Both the position numbers and the translations under genes were made by a program. The notes beneath the pieces were generated by a model that was given only the letters and a program-made list of their open reading frames with translations, had not been told where the DNA came from and made no database searches. From Vishniacozyma victoriae (lineage: Eukaryota; Basidiomycota; Tremellomycetes; Tremellales; Bulleribasidiaceae), in the NCBI GenBank assembly GCA_017654735.1, contig JADPYG010000088.1, positions 5,022,001 through 5,086,000 of the forward strand: 64,000 nucleotides of DNA, in the 5' to 3' direction. Below are positions 1 to 17,389 of this stretch, in pieces (the stretch's first letter is position 1; the number at the start of each line of letters is the position of its first letter).

Positions 1-1073
1 TGCGAGATAGCGTAATGTCTTTTTGATGCGATCATCCTGTAGACGATTTGTCGAGTCAATCTGGTCAAAGGCAAACAAGAGACTATGTTCGAATGCTGTA
101 CCAGCGATTTGATTCGCCATGTTGAAGTTTGGGAGGCCGAATGGATCTTGATAGCGAGATATCTCGACGAGGGGAATGCGTTTCCGGCGAGGAATGACTC
201 CAAATACTGATGGTCGACTGGCGCCTAAAATGATATGGTGCTGGTGCATATGCTGTCTTGTCAGTCTGGCCGTTGAGGGTCACGTACCTTGATAGCTTTC
301 GACATGCCTGCAAAGACCTCGCAGGCATCCGCATAGATCATTCCATGAGGCGGTGCTTTGAGACCAGCAGGCTCCGAATTCTTATGAGCGTTTGCCTCCC
401 CTTCCTGTTGCTCCGCCAGTCTGTCGGTCCACCAAGTCCCAAGGGATACGACCTCTTCTTCTGGCTCATTTGTAATCATCCATAAACCATCCGTTTCCCA
501 CCAAGCCAATACCCTACGACCGTTCTCCGTCTGTTCGCCCTTATCTGCCGGACCTGAAGGTAGAGTAGCGATGGCGTAGGCCTGACAACGTCTTCGAAAT
601 CGTCTTGCCGCATCCAGATCCGTATTTGAGCACCAATAGAATTTCACTACGGTTTCCGAGGATGTTTCCAAAAGTGGGTAAGTAGCGTTGGGTTGTAGAT
701 TTGCCCATCCAGATACTGATTGTCCGACCGACCTGGATCCAGATGAGTCAATGACTATGTCGTATAGGCCATGACCATTGAAAACGTCGACGCTTGGGAC
801 ATTCATACTAGACTGTCCCCGGCGAGCTGAACGACCGGGGGAAAGACTGTTGACGATCGCAACGGATGAGCGTATGTGAAGTTGCGGATCTCCTCGAGAC
901 CTTGCTGTCCCTTTAGACGTCGTTTCGAGGAAACAGACTGAGATAAATGTGTTATGTGGAATGAATGATGATGGTAAAATAAGATGCAGACAGCGAGCAT
1001 TCCATCGCCAGGGTAAACAGTTCAGGGCAAAAGGACCAAGGCTGGAATTCGGCATTGCGTCGATCAGAGTCAT
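1..1073 (-). CDS. Unrecognised protein, 3' end beyond window
   Basis: The 5' part is an open frame from 1073 down to about 317. A likely intron follows (donor gtacgtgacc, acceptor after a ctgacaagacag stretch near 263), and a second exon stays open to the left edge of the window. That second exon reads HMHQHHIILGAS near its start and KKTLRYLA at the edge, so the gene is cut by the window. The first exon contains an ordered stretch with WWETDGLWMITNEPEEE near its centre. I recognise no family and see no signal peptide or clear membrane segment. The first 60 codons look less protein-like, so the true start may lie inside the frame. It is divergent from the kinase gene at 1201, with only 127 bp between start codons. 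Confidence 0.6.
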
Positions 1074-1200
1074 TGCCTTCCCCTCAGGGATCTAAGGGTT
1101 CTATGGGTCGTGCCTGTCGCTCGACCTGATCTGTTGACACCTTCTAACCTACTATTCCCGGACATGTACTTAAATCAGATGCATCAACTGTAGCACTGGT

Positions 1201-2350
1201 ATGCAGCATCACAATGCGCAATACATTAATTGGGAAGGGCAAGCTATGACAATCGCGTATTGTAGATTACCGCTAATGATTCAGCGCTGGACCATCGCAA
1301 GAATGGAATCTGGCAGATTTCGAAATAGGTCGACCACTCGGCAAGGGTTCGTACTGATGTTGACAAGTGACTAACCCAATAGGTCATTTTGGCACAGTCT
1401 ACTTGGCACGAGCGAAACGAGCAGAGGACTTTCTACTGGTATTGAAATGTCTTGAGAAGAATCATATCGAAGCTTCCGGATCACAGACTCAGGTTCGAAG
1501 GGAGATTGAGGTAAGTCATCTGCTTACTCCTGCTGACTTGCAGATTATGAAGCCGCTGAGGTAGACTTGAGCGAATGATTCCGAAGCTGAATGGTCAGAC
1601 ATCCTAATATCATACGATTGTATGGCTGGTTCCACGACTCGACTCGAGTGTTTATGATGATGGAGTATGCTGGGCAAGGGGAGGTGTTTAAGCATCTTGC
1701 AAAGGCAGGAAAGTTTTCGGAAAAGCGAGCGAGTCGAGTGAGTCAACTCTACGGTATACAGGATATAGCTGAAAAGCAGTATGTGAGCCAAGTTGCTGCT
1801 GGATTGGCGTATCTCCACGAACATAATGTCATTCATCGCGATATCAAGCCTGAAAATCTACTGTTAGGGATGGAGGGGGAAATCAAGATCGGTGATTTTG
1901 GCTGGAGCGTCCACTCGCCCGAGGAGCGACAACGCACAATAGCAGGGACGCTGTCATACGTCTCTCCCGAGATGATACAGGGCCAACCCTACGGGCGAGC
2001 GGTAGATGCCTGGGTGGGTGTACCATGTGGTCCGAGCTTATGATAGGCGTTGGGAGTATTGACGTTCGAGCTCGTATGTGGTCATGAGCCATTCGGATCA
2101 ATGGACCAGGGCGGTACAGGTGAGTGACTATACTGGACAATCTGATGATAGTGGTCCAATCGCGTATATGTCGCGTGGATGTCACGTATCCAGAGCATGT
2201 TTCTCCAGAAGCCAAATCTTTCATGTCAAAGGTACGAGCACCATCTTATCAAATTTGACAATACAGCTATTAGTCTATGACCCATCTTCTCGCCTCGCTC
2301 TCGCAGAGGTACACTCACAACCATGGATCCAACGATATCACAGACCATAG
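1201..2350 (+). CDS. Aurora/Ipl1-type serine/threonine kinase
   Basis: Nine exons join in frame to a protein of 290 residues: 1201-1256, 1285-1346, 1383-1510, 1544-1560, 1599-1737, 1780-2013, 2047-2119, 2152-2231 and 2267-2350. Order of motifs: glycine loop GKGHFGTVY, catalytic lysine in LVLKCLEK, HRDIKPENLLL, then DFGWSVH, which is the Aurora hallmark. The C-lobe ends in PSSRLALAEVHSQPWI. Aurora kinases act in chromosome segregation as part of the chromosomal passenger complex; that role here is inferred from family. The protein is nearly only a kinase domain, with about 35 residues before it. Exon 4 is only 17 nt. The activation segment (GTLSYVSPEM) departs from the usual GTLDYLPPEM. The intron at 1738-1779 is 42 nt and has no stop, so unspliced RNA would stay in frame. 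Confidence 0.9.
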
Positions 2351-2529
2351 ATTACCCCCCCAGACATATAAAGTTGTATGCATATAAGGTAAATACTAAA
2401 TACTAAACACACACATCAAGTGTATAAAACGTGGTATACCCCTCCTTTGACTTTTCAAGACTCACTCTTCCCCTCACACTCTCCCTTCTTATTATCACTC
2501 TATTGATTAGTTCTTATTCTATTGTCAAG

Positions 2530-5245
2530 ATGCCTCGCTCATTGTTAACTGGCAAGATTGTGCGACCCAAGGCATTGGCTGTATCTCCCGTTATGGACGA
2601 AGGAGAGGATCACGGTCCAGTGGATCGCGAAAAATTGTTTGCTGGTAAGTCTGATCCTCCATCACAATCCATACCGAGATGATGGTCGCTCACTTGTTAT
2701 GAAGATGATGTGCTAATGATAGTCTTACTCCTTCGGATTCACCAGCACGACGCGCCCCTTGTGCAGAAATTGATTTTCGCAGGAAATAGAACTCTACATC
2801 AAGCGGCCCTAGCAGCTACACACCAATCTCTGGAAATCGACGTGATCCTTCCAGGTAGTCCAGATCTTCCGCTCGCTCCGGTCGAGAAAGAGAATAAAGC
2901 CAAGCTGGAAAGGATCATGAAGTATGTTTCTATCGTTTCATCTTGTATTTTTGCTGATGTACAGTCAACCTTTGCTGGCTTCTTACGTCCGGAAACTCGT
3001 CTTCAAACATCCTTCAGCTTCTGTTCATCATTCCTACTCAGCTCCCGATGCTTCAGTACGCGAGAGCGAGAGGATGCAAGCTTGGAACCTTGCTGCTGTT
3101 CTCCTCAATCGGTGTAAGGGTGTAGAGACATTTGATTGGCAGCTCGCATACGGTGTACAAGGGGAAGTCTGGACTGTAAGCCATTGTCGCAAGCGATACT
3201 GATGACAGGCTCTAGCTTCTATGGAGCATTTGCGGAATTTGAACATCTCGTACCCATCTCTCAACAACTATCCTAGCATCATTCAATCGGAAATTTCGTT
3301 TCCTAGAGTCTCGCCCGAACTTCAAGCTCTACCTCCCACTTCCGATACACCCTTATACGCATCCGCTGGATCTGATAATCGATCCTGGACCTTGGGAAAG
3401 GGATGGAACAACTTGGCCACTCTAAAAGTCGCTGGATTGAGTCAGAATGGAGTACGTCCTCTCAGAAGGCAAGGCTGACGATAGGCTAAAACTTTGGCTA
3501 CTCAACTTCAAATCCTGGCTGCTATACCTGCACAAGAAGGACATACTCGACTTGTTTCGCTTGATTTATCGACCCATTTCCTCGATAATGGTTTACTCTC
3601 TTCTATTGGACAATATGGATCGCTTGGATCACTCAAACACTTGGCTCTCGCTACTACCGGGACTAGGTTGACTGCGGACACCTTGCAGGGAGTAATGGAA
3701 GGATGTATAGCTCTAGAGAGTTTTGTACTAAATGATGGCGAAGGTATGTTTCAACTTGGAAGTGGCTGATGAAAGGTCGACTCGACAAGACGACTTGGTC
3801 CCAGATTGATACCTGGCCACCCAACCTGAGAAGCTTCACGATCGAAATCGACGAATCCGCCCCTCACCATTCTTGGGTCCTCCATCACCTCGCATCAATC
3901 CATCACCTCCCATTCTCCCAATTCGATGCGTTCCAAGTCAAACGGCTAGTTCATCCTACTGCTTCACTCCCCTTTCCACCAGTTAACGCGTCTGTACCTA
4001 AGATACAAAAAGGTCAGGAGCCGGAAGCTGTTCCTCCGTTACTTTTGGAGGCGATTGTAGATGGAGAAAAGATGAAGATGAGAGTACTTTGTTTGGATTG
4101 GTGGGAGATGGGACCTAATGAATTGGATGGGTTAGTAAAGGGATGTACTGGCCTTGCGAAATTGCGAGTTGGGATTACCTTTCCGATTGTCAAACTAGTG
4201 AGTCTTATTCCAATCAGTCCTCCTCCTACTCTTAGGCCTTCCCTCCCACCATATCCCTCGGCCATCGCACCTGTGTGTCAAGATCGATCGGAGAACACAG
4301 CACTGACAATAGGTAACGATGATGCAACCCACTTTCGCCTCCGTTTGCGAGATGGAAGAAATGATCTTCACTTCCTTACCCCGGTACAATCTCGACAACG
4401 CCCCCACCAAACCCAAACACGACACCATAGGCGACGACCTCCCACCCCTCCTCGCTGAAAAAGCACGAGAGCCAGACTCAGCTATACCCGATAACAAGGA
4501 CCTACGTAAATTCGTCCGTCGAATGCCAAAGCTCCGAACTATGAAATGGACAGGAAGAGGTGGGAAAGGTGAATGGCATTTCAACAAGAAGACCACACTT
4601 GTAAATGTCTCGTTTACTTCTTCCATCTGCTCGACTCTTGCTACTTGGTGGCAATCACAATTGGAAGGTCCATTCTTGAATTACGAAGAACCAGAACCTA
4701 CTTCTCGAACATTGCTGGAACTCGCTCCTGCCATTCCGGTGATGATCGCTTCGAGCCCCGTTACTGAGTTTCCATCCCTCTCGAGATCAAGTACTTCATC
4801 TTCTTTCCGACTCCCCACCCCCTGCTCGCCAGTCATTTCGAAATCATTCAGCCTCAAGGATGTTGCTGGTCGACTTGATGCGCTTGCAATCATGCCAGAG
4901 GAAGAAGGGGATTTCCCATCATTAATGCCCAAAACTCAACATCGACGAAGTACTACTACCGGATCCACCGGACCTGGGTCCATCTCTTCCAGCCTCAATA
5001 CCAATGTTAATGTGGCAGCAGTGAAACGGACACCGGACTTATCGAAATCGACAAAAAGGCTCAGTATTGGACATACATCCACCTCGAGTAACAGCACGAT
5101 CAAGCCCGTTTCTCTCCAGATGCTCAAGACTACATCCGCTCCCGCTAGGTCGAATGGTATGGTGATTGACAAAGTCATGTCGCCTAAGGAAGGGGAGAAA
5201 GATAAGGGTGGAAAGGGGAGGAGAAACTCTAGGCAGATGAAATGA
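2530..5245 (+). CDS. Large hypothetical protein with leucine-rich-repeat-like stretches
   Basis: Seven exons (2530-2644, 2723-2921, 2965-3175, 3209-3451, 3485-3743, 3776-4197, 4313-5245) sum to a multiple of three and give about 793 residues. Segments such as LVSLDLSTHFLDNGLLSSIG, SLKHLALATTGT and PKLRTMKWTG resemble irregular leucine-rich repeats of the kind found in F-box partner proteins, but I see no F-box. The last 250 residues are Ser/Thr-rich and basic, ending KGRRNSRQMK. I chose the ATG at 2530 because the upstream in-frame ATG at 2431 would add a leader encoded by promoter-like pyrimidine-rich DNA. Function unknown. It converges with the PABA synthase gene; about 200 bp of 3' sequence lies between. 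Confidence 0.75.
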
Positions 5246-5453
5246 AGTGGATGATTGGGGAATGCGAAAAGCAAAAAAAAACGAATATCATCTGAAACAA
5301 TGTATATAAAAAGAGAATGCAACTACATGCCAATATTGAGTGGGAATAATGCATCAAATGGACTGGTTCTGCGAGAAACTTGTATGAGTGGTGATACAAC
5401 AGATTATGAGTAATGAAGAAACGCCTAAATCCCAAAATTCGAGTACTCCTACT

Positions 5454-8456
<3,003 letters not shown>

Positions 8457-8691
8457 CCTGTGCTATGTAAATATGGTATAGATGGGGGTAGATTTAATCT
8501 GTAGATCGCTGAAATTTCCGATTAGTTGATCCGATCCGTGTCTCTCTAATCTCGGCTATCGCGGCCAAGAGATATTTACTAATACAATTAGTCTGGATTT
8601 TACTAATACCATTAGTAATTCAATCCTAATCAGTCTCCTAATCCTGTTCCTAATCCAGTGGCATCAACTCTACCTTATCTCCCCATTATCA
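8457..8691. promoter_or_regulatory. Shared divergent promoter of the two folate genes
   Basis: This 235-bp gap separates the start codons of PABA synthase and 5-formyl-THF cyclo-ligase. It holds two copies of a 15-bp inverted repeat, ACTAATACAATTAGT at 8578-8592 and ACTAATACCATTAGT at 8602-8616, placed 24 bp apart start to start. Half-site-like ATTAGT and CCTAATC stretches flank them (8521-8526 and 8624-8654). Paired dyads suggest binding of a dimeric factor; that is inference. Confidence 0.6.
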
Positions 8692-9591
8692 ATGTCTGAA
8701 GATATGTCTACTCAAACACTATATACACTCAAAGCAGCACTCCGTAAATCTACGTTGAAAACGCTGAGATCGATCCCAGAGGTAGAACTGGAGCAGCAAT
8801 GTCCGTTAATCCCCCGGTCATCAGTTTCCTAGCTTATACTAGCCCAGGCTGTTACACGTCTACTACTCGAACAACCATACTACAAGAAAGCTAGGAATGT
8901 AGCCTGTTACCTATCAATGGCTAGTGGGGAATTGCGTACGGAAGGTATAGTAAAGGATATACTCGCTTCTGGTATGTCGATACCAAAAACTTGGCTGAAG
9001 GATAGGTAAAACATTATATACACCTTACCTCCCCCCGCCCACGTCGACGACTTCGAGAGCAGAAATGAAGATGCTTCGCCTATACTCCGAGGAGGATCTT
9101 GCTCGCTGTCCACTTGATAAGTGGGGAATCTTAGATCCGGGGACACACCGACGAGAGCTTGGAAAAGAGGAAGAGCCTAGGGAGGATGGTATGTATCCCC
9201 CCGCTTGCTGATTCTCATGCTGACAAGTAGTGATGGATGAATCAGTACCTCGACTCGACCTGATTCTTTTACCTGGAGTCGCGTTTGACCATAGAAGTAA
9301 TAGAGTATGTCTTCCTCCTGTGAGATAGGACTGATAGGTAGTTGGGAAGGGGTAAGGCATATTACGACAATTTCCTACATCTCTACACTTCATCCAGACC
9401 TGCTCCTTTACTTGGTTTGTCCTCTTCTATCGCTCAGACCAAGCTGACTGGTAGTGGCTCTAGCATTATCGACACAGATTCTACCTCCTGATCAAGAGGT
9501 CCCGATGACAGATACGGATTTCCAACTGGACGGTGTCCTCTCGCCTTCGGGGATGATATGGCGCAAGGAATCAGAAGGGTCTGGCGCATAG
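8692..9591 (+). CDS. 5-Formyltetrahydrofolate cyclo-ligase (MTHFS)
   Basis: Exons join in frame as MSEDMSTQTLYTLKAALRKS..., then QAVTRLLLEQPYYKKARNVA, GKTLYTPYLPPP, DLILLPGVAFDHRSNR, then LGRGKAYYDNFL and a C-terminus VLSPSGMIWRKES. PGVAFD and LGRGxxYYD are the family signatures for substrate and ATP handling. The enzyme converts 5-formyl-THF to 5,10-methenyl-THF using ATP. Size (about 230 residues) suits the family. The first intron uses the acceptor ...actag before CCCAGGCTG; a nearby cccag acceptor would give a stop. The fifth exon begins at TTGGGAAGG for the same reason. It shares its promoter with the PABA synthase gene. Confidence 0.9.
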
Positions 9592-9785
9592 TGAGGTTGT
9601 GTTACACATACATGTATATACATACCAATGAATCATCGAAGGGGTCCTCATTCATTGTCTGAACAAACAACAAGATCTCACATCAATAAACCATAAACCC
9701 TAATCGCCATCACGTACTGAAACTACCGTATGGTGGTAGAGCACTGGATTACACCACCCGTGGAACAAAATCAGAACCCCCCCCC

Positions 9786-10099
9786 TCAAGAACAAGAACA
9801 AGCAATACCCCACAACGCCTCGACAAGTTCCCCATGATCAACATCTCTCAACTCCGAAAAGTGTGCCAGATGCCCAGAAAATCGACTCAAAGCTGTAGCT
9901 TTAGGTCCTCTTTCAAATAACTCTCGACAAGCACTTTCACCTCTGAAAGAGTTCTTATCGAGGGGTGATAAGCATTCGTATGCTGCCTCGAGTTCTTTCC
10001 AGGCGGATAACTGATTTGGATCTGTATATCAGCTCTGAGAGTGAGTTTGTAGGACTTGCTGAGTTTCAAGGCTTTTGATTTGAGTTGGAAAGTAGTCAT
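9786..10099 (-). CDS. Possible small gene, frames do not join cleanly
   Basis: From 10099 a frame opens MTTFQLKSKALKLS. Further left, a protein-like frame runs DPNQLSAWKELEAAYECLSP ... ECRELFERGPKATALSRFSG-like sequence to a stop at 9786-9788. The natural acceptor (gctgatatacag, ending near 10023) needs a phase-1 donor, but the only GT donor seen in the first exon (gtcctac) is phase 2. Either the first exon lies elsewhere, the gene is broken, or there is a one-base error. No family is recognised. The gene would converge with the cyclo-ligase gene. Confidence 0.3.
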
Positions 10100-10139
10100 G
10101 TGTATTTTGTGATTGAGTATAAGTATAGTGAGAAGTCAC

Positions 10140-10424
10140 ATTTGATAGTTGACGGGGACTCTACAGCCTTACACTCGACTGGTATGACCCTCCTTCCATA
10201 CTGCTGGGTCTGAGTATCCATCCATTGATTCTCTCACTCATACTTTCATCAGCCTTTAATCGGAGTCCCAGTGGTCAGCACGCTCCTCTGATCCAGCATC
10301 TTCCCTCGTGAGGTAATGAAAGGAGTGAGTTTTGACTCTACGTGTCAAAGTGATGAAAGGAGTGAGTATGATGATGAGCATACATTGACATGTTTCTCTC
10401 GATGGTATCGTATCACTTCAATCC
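10140..10424. other. Intergenic stretch with a 15-bp direct repeat
   Basis: No gene is seen. ATGAAAGGAGTGAGT occurs at 10316-10330 and again at 10353-10367, 37 bp apart. It lies just beyond the MSH5 stop codon. Confidence 0.4.
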
Positions 10425-13400
10425 TCAATCCTCATCCTCTTCCTCTTCCTCTTCCTCACTATCATTATCGATCCTCGCCACCTGACTCCTGTCCCCACTG
10501 ACCTGCTCCACCTCATCATCATCATCATCAACCCTCTCCATTCTCTGATCACCTCCCTCCTCCCCATCTTCTCCTGGACTATCACAATCCCCATCCTGAC
10601 CTTGCTCTAAAGCTTCCTGAACCTCCAACTCGGCTTTCTCCAACATCTCCTTAACTTGCATAGCGACATCCACACTTTCCGGCGAAATATCCCAAGTCAC
10701 GAAAGCCCTCACTACAGCTTCTGCTAATGCTAATTCATCGGCTTGTTCGGGGGTGAGTTGGGTATCGTAGATTTTGTGGAGCTCGAATTTAGATACGCAT
10801 TCGCTTTGATTATTAGCTTCTCATCGATGTCCTGAGAGGGATAGCTTACGTGACGAATCTTGCTCTGTTGACTATTTCTTTTGGGATCCCGTGATGTTCT
10901 GCACATTCGGCTGCCATTGATGTTAGGCAGATGGTAGGTGATAGCCTTTCATCAGCTTTACTCCCGAACACGAGCGCAGGCATTCTCACTTGTAAAGAAA
11001 AGTAACTCTGGTATCATCATTCATAGGCGTAATCGTCTTCATATGAGCCTGAACAATCGGTAAATCATCCGGAATCAACGAGTTTGCGAATAATTCACTT
11101 ATCGTCAGCTTATTTCTCCTGGGGGGACATACTGGAAATGAGTCAGGATAATCGTCCTTGGCCTCACATCTTCAATTAGAAAATCGATCACTCCAGCTAG
11201 CAATCCAGCTCCGTCGGCTGAAGTGGTTCCTTTTCCAAACTCATCTAGGATGATCAAGGATTGGGAGGTAGCTCCTCGTAAAGCGAGTGAAACCTGGGCC
11301 AAGTCAATCATGAACGCTGATGCGGGCTATTTATCAGCTCATATCAAGTGGGTAGCCAAGAGCTGACTTTGGATGCGGATTCTCGAGTCTGGACTCGGGT
11401 ATATACTGCCATGAGCCCTCGTTATGGGTTTTCAGCAGGATAATCACTCTTATCGACGATCCCGATAGTAGCGTTGGTGGCAGGAACGAAACTCCCTATC
11501 TGAGCCATAAACGCAATAAGGGCAACTTGCTTCCCATATGCAGATTTCCCAGATCCATTCGCACCAGTCACGATCATCTTCTATTAGCTCTGATCTTTTG
11601 AGAGGAGGGGTACTGACCATACTATTCAACCCACTTTCATCCTCTTGATGTCCACCTTGCAAGAGCGTATCATTCGTTACGTAGGTATGAACCAGTTGTT
11701 CTTGGATCAAATGTCTTCCTTCACTAATCTCCAATACCGGGCGGTCAGTCATGATTGGTTTGACGAGGTGATACTGCCTTGAAGCATTTGCTAGCGCCAA
11801 TAGACTAGTATCAGCACTTTTCTTCATGAAAGGGAACACGTACCAGTCTAATTCGGCAATAGCTTCTATAGCACCATTAGTAGTCCCTTCGACTTGTTTC
11901 ACAGCTTCTGCCATTCTATCCGCAAATTCCGTTTCTTTATCTACTTATCAGCCAATTCACGGGGGAACATACCAATAATCTTGGTATGTATATCCCCGAA
12001 ATGTTCATCCATATTCTTCATTTCTGGAGTTTTAAAGTACTGTTGATCTCCGGTCGTAAACTATCATCAGCATCTAATTGATCTCGAGACTCGGACTTAC
12101 TCTCAATTCCCATTCGAGATGAGCGGGGAACTCGATCGACATATTCCTATTAGTAAGAACAGCCAAATGGCCAAGTTGAGGGAAATAGACGGCATTGACA
12201 TCTGACCCCATGTGATACTTGACCACAGTAGGCTGAAGGACGGCCATGGTGATTTTCAGAAGGACGCTATCGAGCGCTATGAGTCAGCTGATGAGACTAG
12301 ATGTAGGTCAGCGGAGGGCCGTACAGGCGTAATCACTCCTCCATTGATCTAAGTCTGTATCAATCCCTGCTCTTATACAGATCCTATCGTCTGATGCTGA
12401 TGAGTCGAAGTCGATCTTGTCGTCAGTCTCGACGAGTATGGGGACCTACAATTTGAGATATAAAAGTGAGGAAGAGCTGGATATCGTCATTGACGTGGGT
12501 AGCCACCTATCATAAGTCACTTGCCCAATACTGGAGCAGGGGACTCACTCTTTCCACGATCGGAAGATTGGTCCCTACCCCAATCTCGCACAATTTCTCC
12601 CTGACCTCCATCGTGGCAAGTAGCGCCTACTTATCAGCCACTTCCATGATCAGAAATGAACGTACATCCATAATCTTCCTCCAATCTCTCCAAGTGCCTC
12701 TATTCTTCCTAATCTTCATACAAATCCCCCCAACATTTCCAACCTGTTTCATAGCTCTCCTCATATGTTCTACCGGGAATTGATTCCCTGGGAAAACCAA
12801 CATATCAATAGCATCGTGACGGGCTGCTATTGCACCGATATCTGTGAGAGGGCGGAGGTGCCATGTATGGAGTAGTTTCTTGCCCATTGGGGTTACGCAT
12901 GTGTTTAAGAGGCCTTTTCGTTAGCTGATTGCCCTCGAATTGGTGATGATTAGCTCACCGAATAAAGTCATTGATTGCTTTTGGGCTTGATTATGCATGT
13001 GGGCGTGGGACTCTGTATCGAGTATAGCCAGTGAGCTGGAATCAGTACCAGTACCACTCCACCATCTTAGTAGACATACGTTAGTGCATCTTGATTAATG
13101 AGCATATGTTGATCCCTATCGTCAGAAACATCAGTAGATAAGAGCTTACAACGACATCGTCTGAATACCGGTAACCTCCAAGGTCTTGTTTCCACCTTGA
13201 ACATAATAAATCAATGCCCCAGTTACGCATACCTACCATCAGCTCTTTCCCCAAAGCGAAGGCAAAAATAGCTGACCGTATTAGGAGCATCCAAATTAAC
13301 CCTACACCCCATTCTCACTAACGCCATCCTAACCCTTCCCATTCCCGCATCTTCATCCTTCCTCAATTGCATATCGTTGGAAGCGGCTGTATCATCCGAA

Positions 13401-14079
13401 GAATGATTCAACATCGAAGAATGATTCAACAGCCAGTATTTGAATGTTTCTTGATTGGGGAGTTTGAGAGTGGTTATCGCCCACATCGCGTGAGATCTAT
13501 TAAAGACGTTTGAGGATTGGATGGAAATGACGTCTTCTGGGTCCATTGCTTTTTCTTGGCCTAGCTGTCAGCTGATGCTCCCCCAAGGATCGAGATGAAG
13601 ACAGCTTACACCATGCAGTGACCATTTCAATCAAAGCTTCGGGGGCCTTACTACTCATAATCACTACATCCGGTTGGATTTGCTCCAGTACTGTCCATCA
13701 GCTTAGCCCGAGGTTCACGAGCTCGAGAGCTTACATAGAGTAGCAAGATCCCATCCCCAAGTATCTTTAGTATCCTCCAATACATGAATCTTCCTTTCCT
13801 CCGGATCAAAGTACGCTGCAGAGAATTGATTCGCATAAGGCGCATATAATGCTAATACCTAGACATGAGCTGATCCAGATGGATGGGTGAGCTCACTTTA
13901 GGATCCTTCACTTCTAGTTCTTCATTAGTTACTTGAGGTGGATTATCGGGTAAAGGAGGAGGACCTGATCTAGGACTTGAGGAATCTTGGAATCGAGCTT
14001 GTTTTCGGAATTTGTTTCTTGGAGGTGGATCAGCATCACTGTCAGATTCAGATCTATTTCTTTGTTTATATCTAGGCAT
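10425..14079 (-). CDS. MSH5: MutS homologue MSH5 (meiotic crossover factor)
   Basis: The N-terminus is basic and disordered ([20 protein letters not shown]), followed by [18 protein letters not shown], typical of the MSH5 N-domain. The ATPase domain near 11.6-11.1 kb shows [13 protein letters not shown], Walker [30 protein letters not shown], then Walker [25 protein letters not shown] in place of DELGRGT is the MSH5 form rather than MSH2/3/6. Downstream come [16 protein letters not shown] and [20 protein letters not shown]. The C-terminus is a long acidic tail (DDDDDEVEQ ... EEEEEEDED). MSH5 acts with MSH4 as a sliding clamp on meiotic recombination intermediates in the nucleus. There are many short introns, so exact joints in the central third (12-13.5 kb) are less certain. 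It is tail to tail with the small frame at 9786. Confidence 0.88.
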
Positions 14080-14378
14080 CTTGTTATTTGTTCTTGCTTA
14101 TATGAGGTGTATTCTATATGAAAGAAGGAAGAGAAAGTGAACATGAGACATGTCCTGGTCTGTGCTTAAGTTGACGCGACTTTACTTTCCCACGCTGTTG
14201 CTAATGTGTGACCGCAAATGCATATATGTTCTGTTCTTAGCTACAGCTACAGTCAATGATAGTATACAGTCTACACTCGAGGTACCTATCCTGTGATTTG
14301 TTTGGGCGACCGTGTGCGCTATTGATGTGATTTTAATGTTATACTTTGTGTGCCAAGCCACAATGGCTTTCCATGGTG

Positions 14379-17010
<2,632 letters not shown>

Positions 17011-17389
17011 GATCGCGAGTTGTCGTTTAGTTTCCAGCTAAGGGGTGATTATTTAAGCACACAGGTATGGTTCTTTCGAATGTTCTTATTCCTGATGGAG
17101 TGATGGTTGCTGTGTGTGGTCGTTGAACAGTGTAAATAGGATGAAACAATAGGACAATACGAGTATAATCAAGTCCAAGTTAGTAGAATAGGATTCAAGC
17201 TGTAATCGGGTTGCACGCGCCTATTGAGAAAAGGCGTGGTTGGTCTTAAATCGTCTGGACCTGGGTTTGCAACCGTCAACTGATATGCGGCGCTGCTGTT
17301 ACTTGTACGGTCGCAAGGAAGATGCTGTCTCGGCCGAGTGATATGCTGATAGAAGGCACTGGGATCCGCAGTACTCCCAACATCCTTTC

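Noticed and set aside
1591..2043. Kinase frame starting MVRHPN as a separate gene
   Set aside because: Its ATG lies in an intron and the frame reads into two more introns; it is the middle of the Aurora-type gene.
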